64,000 nt of DNA from Sphingobacteriales bacterium 44-15 (GCA_001899685.1 MKWG01000002.1:167953-231952); one strand, 5' to 3'. Positions 18,959-27,964 are shown, counted from the stretch's first letter. The notes: generated from the letters alone by a model not told the origin. Numbers and translations: made by a program.

Positions 18959-19351
18959 TCAGGAACGCTTATCCCCAGCATTTTTTCTTAGTGCATTCTG
19001 CAGTTCCCTTGCGTCGGGGATAGCCCTGACAAGATAGATCAGTATGAATATCTTTATAATGATGCTTCCTCCGAGGTAAGAAGGTTTTATAGCCGCAGAC
19101 AAAATAGATATGATGATAAATATTACGAGAGCTGATAAGATAGATGTATAAGGATTTTTAACAGCTATTGCTGCGAGGATTGCAAATAATACTACTTCTG
19201 CCGCCGTGGCAATGGTCACATCCCAGGAAAACTCAACGCCGGCTAAAAGAGAAATTATCTCTCCTACAACCACCAGGCAAAGAGCATCAAGAAGCACATT
19301 CCTGACCTTATTTTTATGTATGTTCCAGCTCTCCGGTGTTTGTTCTTTCAT
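18959..19351 (-). CDS. Small four-helix membrane protein, unknown function
   Basis: 130 residues. A charged, Asn/Lys-rich N-terminus (MKEQTPESWNIHKNKVRN) precedes about four hydrophobic helices (VLLDALCLVVVGEIISLLAGV, VTIATAAEVVLFAILAAIAV, YTSILSALVIFIIISILSAAI, IIIKIFILIYLVRA) and a basic tail. I do not recognise a named family. Composition and length match many uncharacterised Bacteroidota inner-membrane proteins. The stop lies just past a CTCTGTGGTTCAAAAAAT-type intergenic repeat. Confidence 0.65.
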   Translation of the reverse strand: MKEQTPESWNIHKNKVRNVLLDALCLVVVGEIISLLAGVEFSWDVTIATAAEVVLFAILAAIAVKNPYTSILSALVIFIIISILSAAIKPSYLGGSIIIKIFILIYLVRAIPDARELQNALRKNAGDKRS

Positions 19352-19435
19352 TGGTTTTTAGTGCCAAAATACTGATAAAACAAACATTTTCAAATTATTA
19401 AGCAGCTCTTTTAGACGATTGATCACAATTGTTCG

Positions 19436-20941
19436 TTAATTTAACGGGATATCCCGTTTAAGCATACCAGCTCTGTTTGCCATTTCCCAAGCGGTATAAA
19501 AAACAAGGAGGATGCGCTTTTTCATCAGATCATAATTGATCTTATCCGGCGTATCTGTAGGCATGTGATAATCCGCATGGAGACCGCTGAAATAAAAAAT
19601 AACCGGAACGCCGTGTTTGGCAAAATTGTAGTGGTCGCTGCGGTAATAGATCCTCTCAGGATCTTTGGGATCATTGTACTTATAATCAAGCTCAAGCTTT
19701 GTATTCTTTTTATTGATGGCTTCGCTGATAGGTTTCAGGTCGGAGCTCAGTTTATCGTCGCCTATAACATAAATATAATTAGTAGAATCTCCATATTTCC
19801 TGGAGGGGTCTATGCGGCCCACCATATCAATATTCAGGTCCACAGTGGTTTTATCTAAGGGATAAACAGGATGGCTACCATAATAATCTGATCCCCACAA
19901 TCCCTTTTCTTCACCGCTTACTGTCATGAACAATATGCTTCTCCGCGGGCCTCTGCCTTCTGCTTTTGCCTTTGAAAACGCTTTGGCCAACTCAAGTATA
20001 CTGGTCGTTCCAGATGCATCATCGTCTGCGCCATACCAGATAGTATTGCCTCTCCTGCCAAGATGATCATAATGTGCAGAAAGTATTACATATTCATCTT
20101 TCAGATCAGTACCTTCCAGCAGCCCCAATACATTGCTGCTGTGCAAGGCAAGCCGCTTTTTGTCAACAGCGAGCGCCACATTGGCCTCATATTGCTTTGT
20201 AACCGTTTCTCCCTGCAGCGCCTCCGCCTTCTTTGCAGCATATTCATCACCAACAATGGCAGCCGCAAGTTTTTCGCTTACAAAAAAAGTATTGATGCGC
20301 ATTACCTTATGGTATATGTTCACATACATATTGCCTTTGCCGGGCATTTCTGCAATTTCCGGCTCCACTACAAGCAGGGCTGCCGCACCATGATCCATTG
20401 CGGCCTGTTGCTGTGTATAAAAATTAAATGACCTGCGGGCCTTAGGGGAAATATTACCCGAAATATTTGGCGACAGCACCATCACCAGCTTACCTCTTGC
20501 ATCCACGCCTTTGTAATCATCCCTTGCAGAATCGCTGATACCAAACCCGGGGAATAAAACCTGTGAAAAATCATAGCTGGCCGTATGACTGGCGCCAATG
20601 CTGAAAGAAAAATCTTTGCCTGCTTCAAAAGGGGATTCATTCACTGTGACAGAAGCATTCACCAGGGTGTCTATATAAACGGGATATTGCATCTGGTAAC
20701 TCCCGTTGTTGCCGGGAAGCAGGCCAAATGACCTGAATTTATTTTCAATAAAGTTCGCTGCTTTTCGCTGCCCCTCAGTAGCAGTCTCCCGCCCTTCCAT
20801 TTCATCACCTGCAAGCGTATGAAGGTTTGCTTTCATATCTGCCGTGGTGATCAGTTTTGAATATATCTTAGGATTGCCCTTTTTTTGCGCCACTGTCGCC
20901 AGCGCAGGGAACAGGAAAATGATAATAACCAGTCTTCTCAT
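19436..20941 (-). CDS. Exported M28-family metallopeptidase with PA domain
   Basis: 501 residues. Signal peptide MRRLVIIIFLFPALATVAQ, then an M28 peptidase interrupted by a protease-associated (PA) insert (about 120-230). The zinc-binding residues are visible in ILSAHYDHLG (His), WYGADDDASGT (Asp), SGEEKGLWGSDYYG (Glu-Glu) and DYHMPTDTPDKI (C-terminal His). It probably removes N-terminal residues from peptides in the periplasm or outside. A TTG eight codons upstream (20965) also opens the frame, but it lies inside a perfect TAnnTTTG promoter box, so the ATG at 20941 is the start. Confidence 0.88.
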   Translation of the reverse strand: MRRLVIIIFLFPALATVAQKKGNPKIYSKLITTADMKANLHTLAGDEMEGRETATEGQRKAANFIENKFRSFGLLPGNNGSYQMQYPVYIDTLVNASVTVNESPFEAGKDFSFSIGASHTASYDFSQVLFPGFGISDSARDDYKGVDARGKLVMVLSPNISGNISPKARRSFNFYTQQQAAMDHGAAALLVVEPEIAEMPGKGNMYVNIYHKVMRINTFFVSEKLAAAIVGDEYAAKKAEALQGETVTKQYEANVALAVDKKRLALHSSNVLGLLEGTDLKDEYVILSAHYDHLGRRGNTIWYGADDDASGTTSILELAKAFSKAKAEGRGPRRSILFMTVSGEEKGLWGSDYYGSHPVYPLDKTTVDLNIDMVGRIDPSRKYGDSTNYIYVIGDDKLSSDLKPISEAINKKNTKLELDYKYNDPKDPERIYYRSDHYNFAKHGVPVIFYFSGLHADYHMPTDTPDKINYDLMKKRILLVFYTAWEMANRAGMLKRDIPLN

Positions 20942-20962
20942 GATGTTAACATTAAATATCTT

Positions 20963-20970
20963 CAAACATA
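20963..20970 (-). promoter_or_regulatory. -7 box for the M28 peptidase gene
   Basis: Minus-strand TATGTTTG fits TAnnTTTG and lies 21 nt before the ATG at 20941. Confidence 0.5.
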
Positions 20971-21095
20971 AAGTAAAATCGGGAGGGTAATGTTATTGAT
21001 TTGATAAATGGCGGGCAAAGGGAATTAACGGATCATATAATATTCTATAAATTGGGCTGAAATAGCATAAGAACACTATTGTTAAGCGCAGAACA

Positions 21096-21545
21096 ATGAC
21101 TGACAAAGATTATATGACCATCGCATTGCAGGAAGCGCAGAAAGCTTATGATGATGGGGAGATCCCTGTAGGCGCCGTAATAGTAATGCAAAACAAAATC
21201 ATCGCAAGAGGATACAACCAGGTAGAAAAGCTGAATGATCCCACAGCGCATGCAGAGATGATAGCGCTTACTTCAGCATTCAATTTTGTGGGGGGTAAAT
21301 ATTTGCCTGAAGCCTCTATTTATGTTACCGTGGAACCCTGCCTTATGTGTGCAGGAGCGTTGTATTGGAGTAAAATAGGCAGGATAGTATACGGAGCGCC
21401 GGATGAGAAAAACGGAAGCATCAGCCGCCCACCCTATCAACAGCAGGGATTATCTCCCTTTCATCCTAAAACGATTGTTGTTGCGGGGATCATGAAAGAG
21501 GAGGCAGCTTTATTGATGAAAAGCTTTTTCCGGGCGCGGAGATAA
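21096..21545 (+). CDS. tadA: tRNA-specific adenosine deaminase
   Basis: 149 residues of the cytidine/deoxycytidylate deaminase fold. Zinc and catalytic residues are His52 and Glu54 in TAHAEMIAL, plus Cys82 and Cys85 in EPCLMCAGAL. The EIPVGAVIV and KIGRIVYGAPDEKNGS segments are typical of TadA, which converts A34 to inosine in tRNA-Arg(ACG). A guanine deaminase is less likely from the loop sequence. It is a single-gene unit and its C-terminus is basic (FFRARR). Confidence 0.9.
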   Translation: MTDKDYMTIALQEAQKAYDDGEIPVGAVIVMQNKIIARGYNQVEKLNDPTAHAEMIALTSAFNFVGGKYLPEASIYVTVEPCLMCAGALYWSKIGRIVYGAPDEKNGSISRPPYQQQGLSPFHPKTIVVAGIMKEEAALLMKSFFRARR

Positions 21546-21561
21546 AAAGGCCGGGAACGCT

Positions 21562-21720
21562 TCAGCTTCCTCTTTGAGAGCCTGTATTAGACTGCCGGTT
21601 TACAAAAACATTGTTTTTCGGCTTTTGAATGAATTTGGATCCCTGGTTATTTCCTGCCGGGGCATTCTTTTTATTTCCCTTCTTTTTGCCCTTGTTATTT
21701 TGTTGATTGAGTAATGACAT
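21562..21720 (-). CDS. Small basic Lys/Asn-rich protein (52 aa)
   Basis: A 52-codon frame with ATG start and TGA stop that I translated by hand. It begins MSLLNQQNNKGKKKGNKKNA and ends ...VNRQSNTGSQRGS. It is very basic and low in complexity, without cysteines or a hydrophobic segment. It fills most of the gap between tadA and the DUF1275 gene. It could be a nucleic-acid or ribosome-associated small protein, but function and even expression are unproven. I see no strong promoter. Confidence 0.45.
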   Translation of the reverse strand: MSLLNQQNNKGKKKGNKKNAPAGNNQGSKFIQKPKNNVFVNRQSNTGSQRGS

Positions 21721-21783
21721 GCTATCGCTTTTTTGATAAAGATAAAAATTTATTGCATGACCCGAAAGCTTCCCGGACGCATT

Positions 21784-22509
21784 TTAGTGCAGCAATTTCC
21801 TTTTTAACAATACGACCTTAAATTTGACGGTATCATACACCAACCCTCCGATAAGTGTAGCTGAAGCCAGCAGCAGGCTTGCTATTCCAAATTTCATATA
21901 CGTCAGCCCGCCAATGATACAGCCTGAAAAAAAGAAAAGAATAATAGATAACCTCAGCCCGATGGAACGTTTCAGCCGTGTATGCTGGTCTTTTTTCCTG
22001 TAAAAAAACATCTGGGCGACTTCAATGCCCAGGTCTGTGAATAAGCCGGTCAGGTGAGTAGTCCTTACGATAGAATTGGATATGCTGGTAACCAAAGCAT
22101 TTTGTAATCCCATTGCAAAAAGCAGGCTGCAGGCAATGCTTACGGGATGATGCACAACAGTATCCTCATTTAAAATTCCCGCAATAGTAAGGATGGCGAT
22201 CTCGACAGAAACCGGTATTACATACATGCTCCTGTTACGACCGTTTTTTATGGCAAATTCCACAAGGAACCCTGAGACTACCGCCCCGGCAAAAAAGCAT
22301 AGTATAAACAGTAAGTAAAGCACCGCACTACCGGTATCTCTTCTTACTATCTGATCAGAAAAATAAGCAAAATGACCGGTGACGTTGGTAGTAAGTGTTT
22401 GCACCGCAAAAAAACCGGACACATTTACAATGCCCGCCACAAAAGAAAGAAGGGAGGCCAGTTTGAGATTATGAATGAAAGTCCTGTTTTTACCCGTATG
22501 TCTGAACAT
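21784..22509 (-). CDS. YoaK/DUF1275 family membrane protein
   Basis: 241 residues with about six transmembrane helices. DUF1275 features are LASLLSFVAGIVNVSGFFAVQTLTTNVTGH near the N-terminus (the conserved D/N-x-x-x-F...T-x-N-x-T-G pattern), MGLQNALVTSIS in the middle and RTTHLTGLFTDLGIE. The family is conserved but functionally unassigned, probably a transporter-like membrane protein. It has its own promoter and lies downstream of the efflux operon in the same direction. Confidence 0.85.
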   Translation of the reverse strand: MFRHTGKNRTFIHNLKLASLLSFVAGIVNVSGFFAVQTLTTNVTGHFAYFSDQIVRRDTGSAVLYLLFILCFFAGAVVSGFLVEFAIKNGRNRSMYVIPVSVEIAILTIAGILNEDTVVHHPVSIACSLLFAMGLQNALVTSISNSIVRTTHLTGLFTDLGIEVAQMFFYRKKDQHTRLKRSIGLRLSIILFFFSGCIIGGLTYMKFGIASLLLASATLIGGLVYDTVKFKVVLLKRKLLH

Positions 22510-22530
22510 CTATAGAAAGAAGATATTTTA

Positions 22531-22538
22531 CAAATATA
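22531..22538 (-). promoter_or_regulatory. -7 box for the DUF1275 gene
   Basis: Minus-strand TATATTTG fits TAnnTTTG, 21 nt before the ATG at 22509. Confidence 0.45.
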
Positions 22539-22563
22539 CAAAACGAGCACAACCAGTTAAATA

Positions 22564-22581
22564 TTGAGCCGGAAGGCTCAA
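22564..22581 (-). terminator. Possible terminator after the efflux operon
   Basis: TTGAGCC-GGAA-GGCTCAA is a 7-bp perfect stem with tetraloop, 2 bp past the MFS stop. The following tract on the minus strand (TATTTAAC) is only moderately T-rich. Confidence 0.5.
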
Positions 22582-22583
22582 CA

Positions 22584-24131
22584 TTAATGGGCGTCTACAG
22601 GGATAGGAACATTTTTTTTAAATTTTTGCAGGTATACCAGGGGTATGCAGCAGAGCACAAATATGCCTACCAGCAGGTAAATATTATCATAAGTTACCAG
22701 CATCGTCTGCTTTGTTACCACTCCTTCCATTGCCCGGTTCGCCATTTGTTCCGCATCAAATGCACTAAAGCCCCTGCCCTGGAATCCCTGGATATAAGCC
22801 TGCTTCCTTTCTATAAAAGAAGTATTATAGCCATTGATGTTTTCCAGCAAAATATTCCTGTTGTTGCCGCCATTTACATGGATCATGGTGGTAAGAATTG
22901 CAATACCAAAAGAACCTCCCAACTGGCGCATCATATTATTCAGTCCTGTTCCCTGTCCAATATCCTTACCATGTAAATCCTGGATCCCTAACGTAGTGAG
23001 CGGCACAAAAAGCACACTCATTCCAAGTCCTCTTATGATCAGTGGCCAAAAAAAGTCACCGGTTCCCGATTCAAGGTTGGAGTTGGAAAGCATAAGGCTG
23101 AATATAAAAAACATTATGAAACCCAGGGTGGCCATAAACTGCGCGGGGATTCCCCGTTTAAGCATCATCCCTACAAACGGCATCATACAAATTGTGGCCA
23201 GCCCGCCGGGGAATAACAGCTCACCGGTTTGCTGCGCAGAGAACCCAAGAAGGTTCTGGCAAAAGACCGGGAAGATGAACATAGATCCATACAAAGCAAA
23301 CCCAAGAGCAAATGAAGTAAATATCCCGATGCTGAAGCTGCGGTATTTTAATATCCTGAAATTCACCACAGGATGATCGGTGCTTATCTCTCTCCATATA
23401 AAAGCAATTGCTGAAAGAACGGTAACTACGGTGAGCACGGAAATGTAAGGTGTAGCGAACCAGTCTTCCGATTCTCCTTTTTCAAGCACCGTTTGAAGAC
23501 TGCCTACCCCGATAGCCAGCAGCAGTATACCCCACCAGTCTACGGGCTGTCCCTTTGCATACCTGGGCGATTCTTTTACAAAAGTGGATACAAGAAAAGC
23601 GGCCAAAGCACCTACCGGAACGTTCACATAAAATATCCAGGGCCACGAAAAATTATCAGTGATATATCCCCCTATGGTAGGTCCCACCGTTGGTCCTACA
23701 ACCGCACCCAACCCAAACAGCGCAGTAGCCATCCCTACTTCTTCTCTTGGCCAGGTCTCCATCAATATTGCCTGCGCAGTAGACAACAACCCGCCGCCGG
23801 CCAGCCCCTGCAGGATCCTGAAGGCGATCAGCTCTGTTAAGCTGCCTGCATTGCCGCAAAGGATTGAGGCAATCGTAAAGAGAATAATAGAGGCGATAAA
23901 ATAATTCTTACGGCCAAACCTGTCGCCCAGCCAGCCCGACATGGGTAATACAATCACATTCGCCACAGCATAGCCTGTCACGAGCCAGCCTGCATCCTCA
24001 AGCGTAGCGCCAAGATTACCCATAATATCCGGCAGCGCCACATTTACAATTGTCGTATCAATCAGCTCCAGCAGCGAGGCCATAATTACCGTGATGGTAA
24101 TGATCCACTTCCGTAACCCATGCTCAGCCAT
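22584..24131 (-). CDS. DHA2-family MFS drug exporter (EmrB/QacA type)
   Basis: 515 residues with 14 predicted transmembrane helices. Motifs: LLELIDTTIVNVALPDI (motif D1 of the 14-TM DHA2 group), GWLGDRFGRKNYF (motif A) and ILMETWPREEVGMATALFGLGAVVGPTVGPTIGGYI (motif C, antiporter signature). It exports hydrophobic compounds by proton antiport. The gene is last in an operon with an EmrA-like adaptor, a TolC-like outer-membrane channel and a TetR regulator. Together they form a complete tripartite pump from cytoplasm to outside. Confidence 0.92.
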   Translation of the reverse strand: MAEHGLRKWIITITVIMASLLELIDTTIVNVALPDIMGNLGATLEDAGWLVTGYAVANVIVLPMSGWLGDRFGRKNYFIASIILFTIASILCGNAGSLTELIAFRILQGLAGGGLLSTAQAILMETWPREEVGMATALFGLGAVVGPTVGPTIGGYITDNFSWPWIFYVNVPVGALAAFLVSTFVKESPRYAKGQPVDWWGILLLAIGVGSLQTVLEKGESEDWFATPYISVLTVVTVLSAIAFIWREISTDHPVVNFRILKYRSFSIGIFTSFALGFALYGSMFIFPVFCQNLLGFSAQQTGELLFPGGLATICMMPFVGMMLKRGIPAQFMATLGFIMFFIFSLMLSNSNLESGTGDFFWPLIIRGLGMSVLFVPLTTLGIQDLHGKDIGQGTGLNNMMRQLGGSFGIAILTTMIHVNGGNNRNILLENINGYNTSFIERKQAYIQGFQGRGFSAFDAEQMANRAMEGVVTKQTMLVTYDNIYLLVGIFVLCCIPLVYLQKFKKNVPIPVDAH

Positions 24132-24264
24132 AATATATCAGTTTCTACAGAATAAAATATTTTCAGAATATAACAACAACCTTTCATACCAGGACGCAGA
24201 GAAAAAAATTCAAGGCGAAACAACACCGCCTCTTACTTATCACTTACCACTTGCCTCCTACCAC

Positions 24265-25311
24265 TCATTTCGTATGCACCACCACTTTTACGCTCATGCC
24301 CGGTCTCAGTTTGGAAAGAAATGACGGGTCTGCTTCAAGATGGATCCTTACAGGAACACGCTGTACTACTTTTACAAAATTTCCTGTGGCATTATCAGGA
24401 GGGAGCAATGAAAATTTAGCCCCCGTTGCGCCAGCAAAAGACTCCACAACGCCCTTTACCGGCGTATGCTCATAAGCATCTGCGGTAATATCTACCTTCT
24501 CTCCTACTTTCAGCTTCTCCATTTGCGTTTCTTTAAAATTGGCGGTGATATACAATCCTTTATCATCAACAACAGAAAGCAGGGATTGCCCCGGCTGCAC
24601 CAATTGCCCCAATTGCACATTTCTTTTAGACGCAATGCCATCTGCAGGAGCTACTATAACGGTGTAGGACAACTGCAGCTTTGCAAAGTCAACATCCGAT
24701 TCCCTCGGTGTAATATTCGCTGCAGTAGCTTCGGCCTGCTGCTGGTTGGTGCTCACCCTGGTGTTGATCACAGGCACCTGGCTTTGTGCTGCCTGCAGGG
24801 CTGCTTCGGCGGATTCTTTTTCCGCTTTCATGGCATCAAACTGCGCTTTGGTAATAGCATGATCATCATAGAGGTTCTTATAACGGTTGTAATCTTCAGT
24901 AGCTTTCCACAATTTCACTTTGGCAGCCTGCACGTTTGCCCGGGCAGTAGCGATATTGGAACGCGTTTCCGCAATAGCATACTTTGAAACACTCAATAAT
25001 TGTTTTGCAGAGGCAAGTGCAGCTTCAGCCTGCTGCAGCTTTATTTTATAATCCCTGTCGTCCAGTATTACCAGGGTATCGCCGGCCTTAACCAACTGGT
25101 TGTCCTCAAATCTTATTTCTTTTACATAGCCGCCTACCCGTGCGATCACAGGACTGATATCCGCATCTACCTGTGCATTGTCTGTTACTTCATGACTTTG
25201 AAAATAGAAATATTCTTTCAGCGTAAATATTAACGCTATTACCAGCACTGCCGCCAGCAGAACGGGGAAGATGATCTTTTTGCCTTTTGTTTTTTTTGCT
25301 TTATTGCTCAT
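24265..25311 (-). CDS. HlyD-family membrane fusion protein (EmrA-like)
   Basis: 348 residues. One N-terminal membrane helix (IIFPVLLAAVLVIALIFTL, about 12-30) precedes a biotinyl-lipoyl half-motif (DADISPVIARVGGYVKEIRF). A long alpha-helical hairpin (about 95-195, many Ala/Gln/Glu) and the second lipoyl half (APADGIASKRNVQLGQLVQPGQSLLSVVDD) follow, with a beta-barrel domain ending PGMSVKVVVHTK. It bridges the DHA2 exporter and the TolC-like channel. It lies 133 bp before the MFS gene, with a CACTTACCACTT-type repeat in the gap. Confidence 0.92.
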   Translation of the reverse strand: MSNKAKKTKGKKIIFPVLLAAVLVIALIFTLKEYFYFQSHEVTDNAQVDADISPVIARVGGYVKEIRFEDNQLVKAGDTLVILDDRDYKIKLQQAEAALASAKQLLSVSKYAIAETRSNIATARANVQAAKVKLWKATEDYNRYKNLYDDHAITKAQFDAMKAEKESAEAALQAAQSQVPVINTRVSTNQQQAEATAANITPRESDVDFAKLQLSYTVIVAPADGIASKRNVQLGQLVQPGQSLLSVVDDKGLYITANFKETQMEKLKVGEKVDITADAYEHTPVKGVVESFAGATGAKFSLLPPDNATGNFVKVVQRVPVRIHLEADPSFLSKLRPGMSVKVVVHTK

Positions 25312-25348
25312 ACAATAATTTTTAAGCTGTGGTTTTTATTCCTGGTTT

Positions 25349-26674
25349 TTATGGTTGGATATGTCCTGTTGACTTTAATAATGCATAATATGCCTGGGTG
25401 GCATCAGACTTCGCCAGTTCAAGGTTGATCCGGGACTGGTATAGCAAAGTTTGTGCGTCAATCCTGTCGGTAGTTGTAGCTAAATTATTCTGGAATTTAG
25501 ACTCTGTTATTCTTTCATTCTCGGCAGCTTGCAAGATCGCCTCCTGCAGCACAGTTATTTTCTCCAGCGCCTGCTTATATGTTATATAGCTTTTGTTTAC
25601 TTCAGATTTGATCTGGTCTGTTACTATGCCTGTCCGTTCCGTCACTTCCTGCTTCTGGATTTTAGCTTCGGTGAGTTTATTCTTATTTTTATAAAGGCTG
25701 GATATATCCCACCCTACATTTAAGCCCACTACAAAGGGAGCAAGATAGGTCCCTGCCTTAGGCACAATATTTTTAGTGGGATTAATATAATAAAGATTGC
25801 CGCCGATACCTACCGTAGGCAGCTTTTCATCTTTTACCTTATTGATATTAATATCCGAAAGCCTGTCTTCATATTGCAATGAAGCCATTTCCTTTCTGTC
25901 CTTCAACGCCTGTGCCAGGTATTGCTGAAAACTGTCGTTAAGATCAAGCTTATAGCTCACGTCCTGCTCTTCTATTACGGTGCTGTCCGGAAGCCCTAAA
26001 AGTATATTGAGGTTATAGTTTACTATGCGCCTGTTGTTTTCCAGCTCTATGGCCGACAGCTTCATATTAGATTTTTCCAGCTCAAAACGAAGCACATCAT
26101 TTTTTGTAGCCAGGCCCTGGCTTTCAAACTGCTTTATTTCCGTAAGCTTATGTTCAATATCATCCAGGTTCTGTGCAAGTATTTTTTGATTTTGCTTCAG
26201 CTTATAGTAGTTGATATAGGCGCTGATGATATTATACGCTATCTCATCCTTATCGGTTTCTGCATTCAGCTTACTGACCTGCACCAGAAGGTCTGCCGAT
26301 TGCTTTGCATATTTGTATTGATTACCCGCAAAAATCGGCTGATTAATACTGAGCGTAGCCTGATAAAGGCTGTTATCAAAGGGAAGCTGTAATTTTTTAG
26401 GATCGCTGCCATCTGAAGAAGGCAGGTAAAAGCTCTGCGAAAGCATCAATGCATGGCTGTAACCCACGCTGGCTTTTGCTGATGGCAGCGACGCATCTTT
26501 AGCCTGCTCCAACTGTGCATTTGCCTCGTCAATCTTATGCTGCGCCAGCTTTAACTGTTTACTGTTTTGAAGTCCGAGGCTGACTGCCTCTTCCAAACTG
26601 ATAGTTCTGGTTTGGGCAAATGAAGTAAAAGTGATCGTAACTAAGCATATTACGATACCCGAACATTTTTTCAT
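25349..26674 (-). CDS. TolC-family outer-membrane efflux protein
   Basis: 441 residues with signal peptide MKKCSGIVICLVTITFTSFAQ. Two outer-membrane efflux (OEP) repeats of long helices follow, e.g. TISLEEAVSLGLQNSKQLKLAQ (about 23-45) and the later LDLNDSFQQYLAQALKDRKEM repeat (about 245-265). Beta-strand stretches (SVGYSHALMLSQ, VVGLNVGWDIS) lie between them. It is the outer-membrane duct of the pump encoded by the next two genes, and the 37-bp gap to the EmrA-like gene indicates co-transcription. Confidence 0.92.
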   Translation of the reverse strand: MKKCSGIVICLVTITFTSFAQTRTISLEEAVSLGLQNSKQLKLAQHKIDEANAQLEQAKDASLPSAKASVGYSHALMLSQSFYLPSSDGSDPKKLQLPFDNSLYQATLSINQPIFAGNQYKYAKQSADLLVQVSKLNAETDKDEIAYNIISAYINYYKLKQNQKILAQNLDDIEHKLTEIKQFESQGLATKNDVLRFELEKSNMKLSAIELENNRRIVNYNLNILLGLPDSTVIEEQDVSYKLDLNDSFQQYLAQALKDRKEMASLQYEDRLSDININKVKDEKLPTVGIGGNLYYINPTKNIVPKAGTYLAPFVVGLNVGWDISSLYKNKNKLTEAKIQKQEVTERTGIVTDQIKSEVNKSYITYKQALEKITVLQEAILQAAENERITESKFQNNLATTTDRIDAQTLLYQSRINLELAKSDATQAYYALLKSTGHIQP

Positions 26675-26752
26675 CTGAAAGTATTTGTTTTGTTTTTAGC
26701 CCCTTTGAAACACATTTGCTGATACATTTCACAGGGCAATGCTTGTTGAATG

Positions 26753-27379
26753 TTATTCCTGATTGTTAATATCCAGATGGGCTTTAAGCAATTGTTTGAG
26801 ATGATTTTTTATTTTGGGGATCATTTTTTTCCGGTATCCCTCTTCATCATTCTTATCTATATTGAGCAATCTTTGATACAGATTTTTTGACAGCGTCACC
26901 TGTGTTATTGTACCCATTACCGTACCAACCGTCAGCTCCATATCTACCTTCCTGAAAACTTTTTTCCGTTGCCCTTCCGTAATGATCTTCTTTACCTGTT
27001 CAAAATTCAGCACTTTAATTTCTGTAATCGTCTCCCTGATCTCATCCGACTGTACGGTTGGCAGGTGTTGGGTCATTATGCAGTGAAACTTGTAGTTGTT
27101 CAAAATTTTGTCTACATATAAGTCAATCAGTTTATCAATTTTATCCCATGGTGAAAGCAGCTCGTCTTTATTAAGCTCTTCAAGAATTCCCCTGGTATAG
27201 CCAGACCTGTGATCAATCAATGCAGCCATCAGTTTTTCCTTCGAACCAAAATAATAGGATATCATCGCCAGGTTAACACCGGCCTGACCTGCTATATCTC
27301 TTACTGAAGTGCCATCAAACCCTTTTTCGGAAAACAATCGTTCCGCAACTTCAAGGATATGTATACGCTTGTCCGTCAT
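26753..27379 (-). CDS. TetR/AcrR-family transcriptional regulator
   Basis: 208 residues. N-terminal TetR helix-turn-helix: ILEVAERLFSEKGFDGTSVRDIAGQAGVNLAMISYYFGSKEKLMAAL (about 8-54). The C-terminal ligand domain is helical and not family-specific. It is first in the efflux operon (79 bp before the TolC gene) and sits directly behind palindromic operators that overlap its own promoter. It is therefore inferred to repress itself and the pump until an exported compound binds. Confidence 0.92.
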   Translation of the reverse strand: MTDKRIHILEVAERLFSEKGFDGTSVRDIAGQAGVNLAMISYYFGSKEKLMAALIDHRSGYTRGILEELNKDELLSPWDKIDKLIDLYVDKILNNYKFHCIMTQHLPTVQSDEIRETITEIKVLNFEQVKKIITEGQRKKVFRKVDMELTVGTVMGTITQVTLSKNLYQRLLNIDKNDEEGYRKKMIPKIKNHLKQLLKAHLDINNQE

Positions 27380-27396
27380 TTCTTTTAATTACGCCG

Positions 27397-27426
27397 CAAA
27401 GTTAAACAATTGTTTAACTTAAACAA
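27397..27426 (-). promoter_or_regulatory. Promoter of the TetR-efflux operon
   Basis: On the minus strand a TTG (27424-27426), a 19-nt spacer and TAACTTTG (27397-27404) give a full Bacteroidota promoter (TTG-N17-23-TAnnTTTG). The -7 box ends 18 nt before the regulator's start codon. Confidence 0.75.
27401..27418. promoter_or_regulatory. Palindromic TetR-type operator 1
   Basis: GTTAAACAATTGTTTAAC is an 18-bp perfect palindrome overlapping the -7 box. It is a good candidate binding site for the adjacent TetR-family protein. Confidence 0.75.
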
Positions 27427-27434
27427 ACGTTTAA
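27419..27434. promoter_or_regulatory. Second TetR-type operator-like inverted repeat
   Basis: TTAAACAAACGTTTAA has 6-bp inverted arms (TTAAAC/GTTTAA) matching the half-sites of operator 1, and covers the -33 element. Two adjacent sites would let two dimers block the promoter. Confidence 0.6.
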
Positions 27435-27599
27435 TTAAAAAAATCTCGTTAATTGCTTGTTATCAGTGGACGGAGCGGGATAAGAAATTGTAAACAAGCT
27501 GGTTAGAGGGGGAATGGTGAACAGGGAAAACGATAAACGTCAAAAGTGAAACGTGAGACTGATAGCTGTAACCACTTACCACTTACCACTTGTCACTTA

Positions 27600-27953
27600 C
27601 TACTTTCCACTTCCCCATCTCCCATACTCCTTCTCATCAAAGCCCACCAGCAGTTTTCCTTTATATTCCAATAGCGGGCGTTTAATGATACTGTTGTGCT
27701 CAAGCATTACGGCAATTGCCGAATCCCTATCTTTTATACTTTCCTGTTGCGCAGCGCTAAGGCTGCGCCAGGTGGCGCTTCTTTTGTTCAGTATGTTTTC
27801 CCAGCCTGCTTTTTTATCCCATTCCTTTAGCTTAGCTTCGGATATACCTGCTTCCTTGTAATTATGGAACTCAAAAGGAATATTGTTCTTCTTTAGCCAG
27901 CCCATTGCTTTTTTGGTTGTATCACAGTTAGGGATACCGTATAATGTCATCAT
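27600..27953 (-). CDS. ArsC/Spx-family thioredoxin-fold protein (YffB-like)
   Basis: 117 residues from MMTLYGIPNCDTTKKAMGWL. It has the ArsC-family fold with a single active-site Cys in GIPNCDTTKKA. KKNNIPFEFHNYKEAGI follows, and a C-terminal RPLLEYKGKLLVGFDEKEY resembles the RPxx...GF segment of YffB/Spx proteins. It lacks the downstream Cys residues of true arsenate reductases. The reading frame extends upstream to 28049, but a TAnnTTTG box just before 27953 supports the short form. The role is unclear: a thiol-reductase or Spx-like protein. Confidence 0.8.
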   Translation of the reverse strand: MMTLYGIPNCDTTKKAMGWLKKNNIPFEFHNYKEAGISEAKLKEWDKKAGWENILNKRSATWRSLSAAQQESIKDRDSAIAVMLEHNSIIKRPLLEYKGKLLVGFDEKEYGRWGSGK

Positions 27954-27964
27954 AATATTTTTTG

